This document shows positions 1 to 6,449 of a DNA stretch of 6,603 bases, one piece after another. The notes under the pieces were generated by a model. The model made no database searches. It was given only the letters and a program-made list of their open reading frames with translations, and was not told the origin of the DNA. The translations under genes and the position numbers were made by a program. Each line of letters starts with the position of its first letter. The first letter of the stretch is position 1. Origin of the DNA: Deltaproteobacteria bacterium (GTDB lineage: Bacteria; Bdellovibrionota_C; UBA2361; SZUA-149; JAITKM01); the NCBI GenBank assembly GCA_031278395.1, contig JAITKM010000017.1:1-6603 (forward strand), read 5' to 3'.

Positions 1-1077
1 GTCCTCTGCATTTAATAATAATACGTTCTTATCGTTGTAAATGGCTGTAAAAACACTCCCTCCGTAATCGCAAAATACGTAATCTCCAACTCCCAATAAC
101 TCCGTACTCTCCATATTGCCCACTATGATAGCGTTGGGTATGCGCAGTTTAATTTTAAAATCTAAGAATGGAAAATCTCCATAGCATCCACTTGCACTAA
201 AAGGTATAGAAAAAATTATATTAAAATCATTTTCAAGGGTTTTTACGATCGGAAGAAATTTTAATACCGAACAAATACGCCTACCGTGCGCTGGCAACCA
301 AAGGATCGTCTTTTTATTTTTATCTAATCCGTAATGCTTTAGAAAAACTTCTCTATCCACCGTTTTATTCCCTTTATCGAACCTGGGTGAACCGCTCGCA
401 ATCACTTCCGCCTTAATCCCAAGTGCTTCGTACCTTTCCTTCTGATATTCTCCATTGCAAAATAGGGTATCAAATATTGCATTTGTTTTTTTATGAAAAA
501 TATAGTTTCCTGCTCCTATTAAAAATAGCGCACGTACAAGTTTCCTGGCCAAAAATTCAATGCCATATTTGATACCATCTCCTGTTCCCCATAAACCAGC
601 GGGTTCTGGAAATACGCAAACAATCTGACCGTATTGTAGCTTTTGGCTGAAAACTTCGTTGATTGTAAGTAGATTAAAATGTTTATCCAATTTTTTAATT
701 ACTTCAATCGGCGACATATTATTTTTCTTTTTTATTTTTCTTGCATTCGTTAAAAATACTAAGTGGCGTAAAAAACATCGAACGAAGTTACCAAGATCAA
801 AATCAACATGATTAACTACAACAATATCAAATGTATCATTTGGCATGTTGTTGATGATATTTTCCATGTGTTTCAACGTTACCTTTTCGGAGATTAAAAA
901 AGCTACCTTATTTACAAAATGTCTCGGTCTGTAATCATTTAGAATGAAGTGACGTAGGTGATATGAACTCCAGTATTTGTCCGACAATTTACGGCCTGAA
1001 ATTTTGAAAAAAGCGTCCAGAAAAAATAGGATAATACCTTCTACACGATGATGAATAAAGTGAATAAAAGACCTCAT
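1..1077 (-). CDS. CDP-glycerol glycerophosphotransferase-like protein, C-terminus cut by window edge
   Basis: The frame is open from an ATG at 1077 to the left edge, giving 359 residues with no stop. The C-terminal half resembles the TagB/TagF glycerophosphotransferase family, which transfers an alditol-phosphate from a CDP-linked donor to a glycan at the cytoplasmic face of the membrane. Visible marks are a GSPRFD segment (residues 229-234), a WLPAHGR segment (260-266) where the family has its conserved strand and loop, and VFCDYGGSVFTAIYNDK (334-350), which matches the family's DY(S/G)S region. The N-terminal 150 residues are not recognisable to me and contain several basic stretches. The start codon overlaps the TGA of the CysQ-type gene as ATGA, with only a weak Shine-Dalgarno, so translation is probably coupled. 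The real substrate could be CDP-glycerol, CDP-ribitol or another CMP-activated phosphate. The family call is fairly firm; the substrate is not. Confidence 0.75.
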   Translation of the reverse strand, partial: MRSFIHFIHHRVEGIILFFLDAFFKISGRKLSDKYWSSYHLRHFILNDYRPRHFVNKVAFLISEKVTLKHMENIINNMPNDTFDIVVVNHVDFDLGNFVRCFLRHLVFLTNARKIKKKNNMSPIEVIKKLDKHFNLLTINEVFSQKLQYGQIVCVFPEPAGLWGTGDGIKYGIEFLARKLVRALFLIGAGNYIFHKKTNAIFDTLFCNGEYQKERYEALGIKAEVIASGSPRFDKGNKTVDREVFLKHYGLDKNKKTILWLPAHGRRICSVLKFLPIVKTLENDFNIIFSIPFSASGCYGDFPFLDFKIKLRIPNAIIVGNMESTELLGVGDYVFCDYGGSVFTAIYNDKNVLLLNAED

Positions 1078-1826
1078 TTTTTATATAAATCTACCAAATC
1101 TGTCCTTACGGCAATAAAATGTTCATTTTCAATAGACTTTTTATTGTAACTCATTTCTTTTTTGCTTGAAACTCCAAAAATACTGCAGCCGGCTTCCCTT
1201 AAAATAATGTGACCGGCGGCAGTATCCCATTCTTTGCTACCGTTGAGGCGTACGTAAATATCCACTTCTCCTTCTGCTAACTTCCCAAACTTTATCGCAG
1301 AACCGTATCTTTTTATGCTACCGATTCCGTGTCTTTTTAAAAAATCGGTCGTCTCTTTTGTCGAATGAAAAATACTATCTGTAGCTATCAATTTTTCTCT
1401 TCTTGATGCATTATAAATGCTCTGTCCGTTTAAAAATGCCCCCTTGCTTTTTTCTGCATAATAATCTAGTTTAAGCGCAGGTGCATGTATAATACCAAGA
1501 ATCGGCTCCTTATTTTCGACAAGTGCAATATTAACTGTAAACTGGTTGTTGCCCGCAATAAAATCTTTTGTCCCATCAAGCGGATCAATCAGCCAAAAAG
1601 TATCAAAATTTTTGCGTATTTCATGATCCTGACAGGACTCTTCCGAAACAATCGGATGTTTTGATAATTTCATCAGACATTGCGTAATACATTCGTGAGA
1701 AATCAGGTCGGCTTGTGTAACGGGTGAAAAATCACGTTTTATTTTTATGTCACAATTCTTGTGAGAATAAACTTCCAAAATTTTTTCGCCCGCTAAATGC
1801 GCTACCTTGAGAATTTCGCTAAGCAT
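1074..1826 (-). CDS. cysQ: 3'(2'),5'-bisphosphate nucleotidase, CysQ-type
   Basis: This is a member of the inositol monophosphatase/CysQ superfamily, Mg2+-dependent phosphatases that typically remove the 3'-phosphate of PAP to give AMP. The 250 residues are the usual family length. The metal-site motifs are complete: SPVTQAD (34-40), the SEE pair at 61-63, WLIDPLDGTKDFI (78-90) and EWDTAAGH (199-206, with the last ligand Asp201). The GTKDFI form is typical of CysQ rather than of inositol monophosphatases. The ATG at 1826 lies 7 bp after the TAA of the broken methyltransferase and has a purine-rich stretch (GAGGGTAGAG) upstream. Its stop overlaps the next start by 4 bp. Within this unit the likely job is to clear a 3'-phosphonucleotide by-product: PAP if the module sulfates, or a 3'-phospho-CMP-type product if the kinase acts on a CDP-linked donor. 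The family is sure; the physiological substrate is inferred. Confidence 0.9.
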   Translation of the reverse strand: MLSEILKVAHLAGEKILEVYSHKNCDIKIKRDFSPVTQADLISHECITQCLMKLSKHPIVSEESCQDHEIRKNFDTFWLIDPLDGTKDFIAGNNQFTVNIALVENKEPILGIIHAPALKLDYYAEKSKGAFLNGQSIYNASRREKLIATDSIFHSTKETTDFLKRHGIGSIKRYGSAIKFGKLAEGEVDIYVRLNGSKEWDTAAGHIILREAGCSIFGVSSKKEMSYNKKSIENEHFIAVRTDLVDLYKK

Positions 1827-1833
1827 TTGAATT

Positions 1834-2613
1834 TTACTCTACCCTCTGAGCAGTCCAAGCACGCATTTTATAGGGGACGCAAATCTCATCTAGATTTTTA
1901 ACCTCTTCACCAATAGCTTTTATGATTTTTTTCCAATTATTTTCTCCCGCCTGCGCTCTCATATCGTTTACAGAGTTCCAGATGCCTAGATATCTTTCTT
2001 TGGACATAACTTCTTCATGATCACACTCCATAAAAATAACATCTTTGAAATGTTTTGTAGAAATTAGAATGTTTTTCCAGTTTTTAGCATGTATTTTCGA
2101 TCCGGAGGATACTCTTTGTACATTTGGAGCAATTTCATAGATTCTCTTCTCTATTTTTCGATGAAGTTCTGACTTTTCTACATCTCTTGAATTCCAAATG
2201 GCTGTAAAATACCAACCCGGCTTTAAAATTCGATGAAATTCAGGCAAAGATTTATTGGGATCAGTCCAATGAAAAGAAGAAGCCATAACAACCCAGTCGA
2301 TAGAATTTTTCCCCAGCCCCGTATTATCTCCACTCCCTTTACTCCATATTGCATCAAATCCATGCATATATTGAATTCCTTCTAATCACATTTCGTCATT
2401 GGGTTCCACGCTAAAAATCTTAATCCCTTTTTCGGATAATACTTTCGTAAATTTTCCAGTTCCTGCACCCACATCGGCGACTTTAAAATCGGTTTTTTTG
2501 TCATATCCAACATATTTCAATAATGCTGAAACAATCAAATCATTATAAGCTAGCCGATTAATGTAAGCCTTGGCTAATTTTGTAAAATCACCTAGTTGTA
2601 TCTTATCTTGCAT
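1834..2613 (-). pseudogene. SAM-dependent methyltransferase interrupted by an in-frame TGA
   Basis: Read through, this frame encodes 259 residues, nearly the same length as its intact neighbour (261 aa), and the two align along their whole length: ADVGAGTG (SAM motif I, residues 46-53 here), EPNDEM (70-75), a DWV-xx-SSF block (106-114) and a final AWT-xQ segment. A single TGA at codon 76 (2386-2388) splits it without any frameshift. The paralog has Arg at the matching place, so a CGA to TGA transition is the simplest cause. The ATG at 2613 was chosen because the family's N-terminal region begins just after it and an AAGGTGA sequence lies upstream, inside the end of the previous gene; a longer upstream reading would overlap that gene by about 90 bp. 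The second part (1834-2367) begins with an ATG preceded by AGAAGGA at 9-nt spacing, so it might be reinitiated as a 177-aa fragment lacking motif I. Neither piece is likely to work alone. The substrate is unknown. Confidence 0.85.
2377..2383 (-). promoter_or_regulatory. Shine-Dalgarno-like site after the nonsense codon
   Basis: AGAAGGA lies directly after the premature TGA and 9 nt before an in-frame ATG (2365-2367). It could let ribosomes stopping at the TGA reinitiate and make the C-terminal half of the methyltransferase, which would also protect the downstream cysQ-type gene from polarity. The same bases encode part of an ordinary LEGIQ stretch of the family, so the match may be chance. 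Confidence 0.3.
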
Positions 2614-2620
2614 AGGTTGT

Positions 2621-3406
2621 TTATTCACCTTTTTGAACTGTCCAAGCTTTAGTAGTGTATATAATACAGAATTCCTTAGGCAATACTGCTTTAACCTCGT
2701 CAAATATTTTATCAAATAAACTTTTCCCTTGGGAGGTTTCTAGATCCCAATACTTATTTTTCACACTTTTCCAAGCACTTATATATTCGTCGATTGTTCT
2801 AGGAACAGAAAAATCAATTTCTAGGTAAAAAATATCTTTGAATAATGATGTATATTTTTCTAAAAAAGATCTTTGATCTTCTCTTCGAATACCTCTTTCG
2901 TATTGAGGTATATGTTTTGATATTATTTTCTCAACCTTCGTTTGTATGGGACAACTCAACATTCTATGATTCCACATACAAGTAAAAAAACCTTTAGATT
3001 TCAATAATCGGTATGATTCTTTTAATCCTAGTTCTCTATCAATGACGTTAAAACTACTTCCATAGGTTACCCAATCATACTTACCCGTGTCAAGTGTTGT
3101 TTCTGTTCCCGTTGCCTTAATCCAAGAAACTTGAGCATTTTTTGTTACCTCAATACCAATCTTTCTCATCTCATCGTTAGGTTCAACGGCATCCACATTG
3201 CATCCCATTTCAATCAGTTTTATTGTAAGATTACCTGTCCCCGCACCTACATCTGCCACCCAAAGCTTTTTTTTGGGGGGGGGGAGATAAGATCCGACAT
3301 AAGAAACCAATAAATCTATTGCTTTATCTGAATAGTTTGGCCGATATCGGTAATATTTAGCGTGTTTGGAATAATCCCATATTTTTTCAACCATTGAGTT
3401 TGTCAT
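2621..3406 (-). CDS. SAM-dependent methyltransferase with a phase-variation-type C10 tract
   Basis: This is a 261-aa class I (Rossmann) methyltransferase. SAM-binding motif I is VADVGAGTG (residues 50-58), followed by the acidic VEPNDEM loop (74-80) and DWVTYGSSFN (111-120), the region after strand 4. Its N-terminus (WDYSKHAKYYRYRPNYSDKA) is characteristic of methyltransferases I associate with polysaccharide loci. The ATG at 3406 is preferred over the one at 3394 because an AGGA lies 7 nt upstream of it. This makes the gene overlap the kinase gene by 20 bp. Residues 41-47 (LPPPKKK) are encoded by C10 followed by A8, in the variable linker just before motif I. In the state seen here the gene is in frame (ON). 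Its paralog downstream has SSFHW where this one has SSFNV, so the two may have different substrates or steps. The acceptor is unknown; a sugar hydroxyl or an activated phosphate group is plausible from context. Confidence 0.87.
   Translation of the reverse strand: MTNSMVEKIWDYSKHAKYYRYRPNYSDKAIDLLVSYVGSYLPPPKKKLWVADVGAGTGNLTIKLIEMGCNVDAVEPNDEMRKIGIEVTKNAQVSWIKATGTETTLDTGKYDWVTYGSSFNVIDRELGLKESYRLLKSKGFFTCMWNHRMLSCPIQTKVEKIISKHIPQYERGIRREDQRSFLEKYTSLFKDIFYLEIDFSVPRTIDEYISAWKSVKNKYWDLETSQGKSLFDKIFDEVKAVLPKEFCIIYTTKAWTVQKGE
3267..3284 (-). repeat. Double homopolymer C10-A8 (contingency tract)
   Basis: On the coding strand ten C (3284-3275) are followed by eight A (3274-3267); on the plus strand this reads T8 then G10. 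A G/C run of ten is strikingly out of place in such AT-rich DNA. Runs of this length are known to slip at high rate in Campylobacter and Helicobacter surface genes. With nine C the frame reaches TAG at 3247-3249. With eleven C it reaches TAA at 3231-3233. Both off states end at or inside the SAM-binding motif. Confidence 0.9.
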
Positions 3407-3911
3407 CTGATTTTCCTATTAAATGTAAAATTCTACCTACCTTTTCTTCTAGAGCATTCTTTCTGTTGTTGTCAATGATAAGATCGCAACTTTCTGGCCT
3501 ATCAAAAGGAAGATCTATTCCAACCACATTTGGTATTTTTTTACTAAGAGCCCCGCTGTATAGGCCTTTCTTATCATTCTTAATCAAATTATCAAGTGAA
3601 ACGTCAATAAATACCTCATAATAGTCTTTAGCGTTTGATCTATTAAATGCATGTATCTCTTTATACATAGAAATTGTAGCACAAATTACGTGAATAGATT
3701 GATCTGTTAAACATTTGCAAATTCTTGCCATTCTCCATGCCATGATCAATCGACCCGAGTGATCATAACCTACATCGCTATTCATCATTTCACGAAATTG
3801 ATCTCCATCCAATAATACAAGATTTGATAATTTCTTTTTTAGTTCACCGTACAGTGCAACCGCTATGGTTGTCTTGCCTGCACCCGAAAGCCCCGTAACC
3901 CAAATAAGCAT
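3387..3911 (-). CDS. APS-kinase-like (CysC-fold) nucleotide kinase
   Basis: This 174-aa P-loop protein has the CysC fold signature: GLSGAGKTT Walker A (residues 7-15, Lys13), LLDGD (33-37) with Arg40, and KGLY (115-118) followed by a VVGID-LPF segment. Classical CysC phosphorylates the 3'-OH of adenylyl sulfate to give PAPS. This copy is shorter than the roughly 200-aa enzyme and differs in the substrate side: an AWR (58-60) sits where CysC usually has an N-(I)-R helix, and ATISMY (78-83) stands where CysC has an ISP-type loop. Small CysC-like kinases of this kind occur in glycan loci; Cj1415 of Campylobacter jejuni, long annotated as APS kinase, was shown to phosphorylate CDP-phosphoramidate. 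No sulfurylase or sulfotransferase is in the window. The ATG at 3911 has a GGAT about 9 nt upstream, and the stop overlaps the methyltransferase start by 20 bp. The fold is sure; the substrate is open. Confidence 0.85.
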   Translation of the reverse strand: MLIWVTGLSGAGKTTIAVALYGELKKKLSNLVLLDGDQFREMMNSDVGYDHSGRLIMAWRMARICKCLTDQSIHVICATISMYKEIHAFNRSNAKDYYEVFIDVSLDNLIKNDKKGLYSGALSKKIPNVVGIDLPFDRPESCDLIIDNNRKNALEEKVGRILHLIGKSDDKLNG

Positions 3912-4161
3912 TTCCGGCTATCCAAACAAAAATTATCTTTATTAATCAAGAAAAAAACAAAAATAACATTATTTTGTCTCCGAGAACTACAGGCCCACAT
4001 TCATCTTCGACCAGGTCTAAAATTAATAACCTGATTTTATCTGATATAGACATTTCTTATCTTTCTTGACGCTTAAGAAGGGTACTTTGTGATCCACTCA
4101 CCTTTGTTTAATCACCTTTGGCCATGATTGAATTCTAATATTTAGCAACGCCACAACAGCA
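3912..4161. other. 250-bp intergenic gap between exporter and modification unit
   Basis: This is the only long gap inside the gene array. It holds one short open frame listed separately (3946-4053) and, near 4098-4120, two copies of the 9-mer TCACCTTTG starting 14 bp apart. A weak promoter-like pair lies ahead of the kinase gene on the minus strand: TTGTTT (3955-3960) and GATAAT (3932-3937) with a 17-bp spacer. In DNA this AT-rich such matches arise easily, so I rate it low. I see no GC-rich hairpin with a T-run to act as a terminator for the exporter gene. Confidence 0.4.
3946..4053 (-). pseudogene. Short open frame, possible acyl-carrier-protein-like N-terminal remnant
   Basis: ATG at 4053 opens a 35-codon frame ending in TGA (3946-3948), with a purine-rich AAGAAAGATAAGAA just upstream of the start. 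The first 31 residues (starting MSISDKIRLLILDL, followed by VEDECGPV) have the helix-then-acidic-loop look of an acyl carrier protein N-terminus. The frame then ends in hydrophobic MLFLFFS and never reaches a DSL phosphopantetheine-attachment motif. It may be what is left of a deleted gene, or a chance small ORF. The resemblance is by eye and weak. Confidence 0.27.
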
Positions 4162-5949
4162 TCAAGCGATATTTGACATTTTAACCATTTCCATAAACTT
4201 TGAATGCTTTGCTTTAAGTTCATTAAAGGGCCCAATATCAACAATTCTGCCATCATCCATGTATACAATTCTATCGCATGATTTTAGCGTTACCAATCTA
4301 TGAGATATGGCAACAATTGTCTTCCCTCCCCTTAAGTTAGCCATAGCTTCTGATATTAAGTGTTCGGTATGAACATCCAATGCCGACGTGGCTTCATCTA
4401 ACACAAGTATCTTGGGATCTCGATACAGCGCACGAGCAATTGCTATCCTTTGTTTTTGGCCCCCAGATAATGTTTTACCACATTCCATAACCATTTTATC
4501 TGGCCTGAACTCTTCCAATTGAGCCATTTTCATAACTTTTTCAATTTTTTTATGACATATGGATGGATCTTCTTGGCCAAACACGATATTTTTAGCAATC
4601 GTATCGGACAAAATATAGGGAGCTTGTGAGACATAACCAACCAAATTTGTCAAGTTATGAGCATTTTCGGTAGATATTTTTACATCATCGATATAATATT
4701 CACCGGTTATTGGCGTCAGGAGTCCAAGAATGATATCTACAAGTGTTGTCTTGCCAGCTCCAGAACTTCCAACTATACCAATAAACTCTCCATGATGAAT
4801 GATTAAGTTTATATTACTGAGCGAAAATTTACTATCAGATTTGTACACAAAAGTTATGTTTTTTAGTTGAATTCTTCTTTTAAATTCTAATGGAATTAAG
4901 CTTTTTGAGTCTATATCTGTAATACTGTTATTTAATACCTCTTCATATTCTTTATTTAGTGATTCAACAGAACTCGTGTAAGCTTTTATAGCCCCGTAAG
5001 CAGTAGAGGCACGGTTTAATATTGGCGCAAGACGAAAAAATATAACCGCAACCAATCCCAAATGAGTCATTAAAACATTATCTACTTCTTTTAGCATAAC
5101 CATTGTGCAGCAGAACAAAAATATTGCCAATATAATGGAAACTTCCATAACAAAGGAAGGGAAACTCTGTATAAATTGTCCAAGTTGTTCGACTTTGTTT
5201 ACACGAGTTGATGTTTGAGAGAACTTACGAAAAATATATTCTTCTGCATGTGATACTTTCGTTTCTTTTATAGCCATCATGCTTTGTTGCAATACATTTA
5301 TATTTTGAACGTTAGCATTGGTAGTATCTTTACTTACAGTAAGAGATACACGTTTAGTAATTTTTGACTGAATCGTTACAAGTATAATAATAAATATAAA
5401 CGTTACCAAAGAAGGGTAAAAAAGTTTGTACAGCATGAACGAAAGTAGCATTAAAGATATCACTATATTAATAAAAAATTGAATAATATAATTTACATAG
5501 GTTGTTATAACATACCTTACAGTATTATCCAGAGTGTTTATTGTCGTGTCGGAGTTTTTTTGTAAAAAAAATACATATGGGCAATTCAATAGTTTATCCA
5601 TAAAATTAATACATATTCTATTTCTTAACCCTGTTAAAAAGCGATAAACTAAATACTGGTGACCAATCATGTACACGTTTTTTATTACAAAGATTATAAC
5701 CGCGCATGCCATTAGAAATATAAATATGTGTATATCAGTTTTTATCTTACACACACTCAATAACTTTACTAATCCCTCATACTTCAATAAGTTTGATGGT
5801 TCGCTAACAAATGATAGTATTGGAAAAATGGCCGTTATTCCAATTAATTCAAGAAATCCAGCTATGAAAGAAGCTAACAATAGGAAAATTATTTGTTTTT
5901 TAAAATTATAGCAAAAAAAATTAAGAAATGGTTTTAGGACTGAAAACAT
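4162..5949 (-). CDS. ABC exporter with fused membrane and ATPase domains (PglK/MsbA-type flippase)
   Basis: This 595-aa half-transporter has an N-terminal membrane domain and a C-terminal nucleotide-binding domain, working as a homodimer. Hydrophobic segments lie near residues 20-46, 71-92, 152-174, 177-194, 267-286 and 294-312. The ATPase domain is intact: Walker A GSSGAGKTT (394-402), Q-loop Gln442, signature LSGGQ (494-498), Walker B ILVLDE (514-519), D-loop SALD (522-525) and switch His550. Family members move lipid-linked oligosaccharide (PglK), lipid A (MsbA) or peptides. Next to a sugar-nucleotide enzyme, flipping of undecaprenyl- or lipid-linked glycan is the likeliest role, but a different lipid or toxin substrate cannot be excluded. 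The ATG at 5949 has no clear Shine-Dalgarno sequence. A T8 run sits in codons 10-13. It lies 74 bp after the ketoisomerase gene, so it is probably in the same transcript. Confidence 0.87.
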   Translation of the reverse strand: MFSVLKPFLNFFCYNFKKQIIFLLLASFIAGFLELIGITAIFPILSFVSEPSNLLKYEGLVKLLSVCKIKTDIHIFIFLMACAVIIFVIKNVYMIGHQYLVYRFLTGLRNRICINFMDKLLNCPYVFFLQKNSDTTINTLDNTVRYVITTYVNYIIQFFINIVISLMLLSFMLYKLFYPSLVTFIFIIILVTIQSKITKRVSLTVSKDTTNANVQNINVLQQSMMAIKETKVSHAEEYIFRKFSQTSTRVNKVEQLGQFIQSFPSFVMEVSIILAIFLFCCTMVMLKEVDNVLMTHLGLVAVIFFRLAPILNRASTAYGAIKAYTSSVESLNKEYEEVLNNSITDIDSKSLIPLEFKRRIQLKNITFVYKSDSKFSLSNINLIIHHGEFIGIVGSSGAGKTTLVDIILGLLTPITGEYYIDDVKISTENAHNLTNLVGYVSQAPYILSDTIAKNIVFGQEDPSICHKKIEKVMKMAQLEEFRPDKMVMECGKTLSGGQKQRIAIARALYRDPKILVLDEATSALDVHTEHLISEAMANLRGGKTIVAISHRLVTLKSCDRIVYMDDGRIVDIGPFNELKAKHSKFMEMVKMSNIA

Positions 5950-6023
5950 ACAGAAAATTAATGCTAAAAAATTAGATAAAAAATATCTCTTGCCTATTTA
6001 TTTGGCCAAGCTTTGCCACCTTA

Positions 6024-6449
6024 CTACTTTTTATGTTCCGTTTCATGTTTTGATAATTGAGAAGCCATTAAAAATTCGTCATAATTTCTTATATATTCTT
6101 TTTCATCATAAAAATCATTTGCCAACACCATTAATATACAATTACCCGAAAAGTTATACATTTTTCTCCACATATTTTTCCCAATGTAAAGCATCATTTG
6201 AGGGTCATCCAATATAATCTCTGCTTTTTCTAATCCATTGTCTAATAAAAAATAACACGAGCCATTTAAACAAATTATAGCTTGTTCTGATGTTCTATGA
6301 GCATGTTCACCTCGGGATATGTTTTTTACTGTGTCAAAAATGAAGAAAACTCTTCTGATTTCGAAAGGTACGTTTTTTAAACTCTCTAAGGAAATGAGTT
6401 TGCCTCTTTGGTCACCTATTTTTTGAATATGTATTATTTTATAGTTCAT
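6024..6449 (-). CDS. fdtA: dTDP-4-oxo-6-deoxyglucose 3,4-ketoisomerase (FdtA/QdtA, WxcM-like cupin)
   Basis: This 141-aa single-domain cupin is of normal length for the family. FdtA and QdtA move the keto group of dTDP-4-keto-6-deoxyglucose from C4 to C3, giving dTDP-3-keto-6-deoxy-galactose or -glucose, which a PLP aminotransferase then converts to the 3-amino sugar (Fuc3NAc or Qui3NAc). The sequence shows the N-terminal DQRGKL (13-18), the catalytic RGEHAH (46-51) with the histidine pair at 49 and 51, Gln56, the NGS turn (62-64), Trp94, and the ending YIR-YDEF (119-126). The motif does not tell FdtA from QdtA, so the symbol is provisional. The partner aminotransferase and acetyltransferase are not in the window and may lie to the right. 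The ATG has no Shine-Dalgarno sequence. It overlaps the stop of an upstream open frame as ATGA, which suggests coupled translation. Confidence 0.87.
   Translation of the reverse strand: MNYKIIHIQKIGDQRGKLISLESLKNVPFEIRRVFFIFDTVKNISRGEHAHRTSEQAIICLNGSCYFLLDNGLEKAEIILDDPQMMLYIGKNMWRKMYNFSGNCILMVLANDFYDEKEYIRNYDEFLMASQLSKHETEHKK

Noticed and set aside
2386-2388. TGA as selenocysteine or as a tryptophan codon in the second methyltransferase
   Set aside because: The paralog has Arg at the site, the position has no known redox role, and TGG is used for Trp throughout. TGA serves as a normal stop for the kinase, exporter and CysQ-type genes.
3131-3313. Plus-strand open frame across the G10 tract
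   Set aside because: It lies wholly opposite the well-supported methyltransferase gene and its peptide has no recognisable domain; it is a shadow of the real gene.
5555-5571. T7 and A8 runs in the exporter (also A8 at 5913-5920) as phase-variation tracts
   Set aside because: A/T runs of seven or eight are common in DNA this AT-rich, unlike the C10 run, so they are weak evidence for switching.
5950-6023. Terminator between the ketoisomerase and exporter genes
   Set aside because: On the minus strand there is a small AGATA/TATCT hairpin and a T-run nearby, but the stem is only five A/T-rich pairs. The short gap favours read-through into the exporter.
5669-6217. Plus-strand open frames opposite the exporter N-terminus and the ketoisomerase
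   Set aside because: They are antisense to genes with clear family motifs and begin without plausible ribosome sites.
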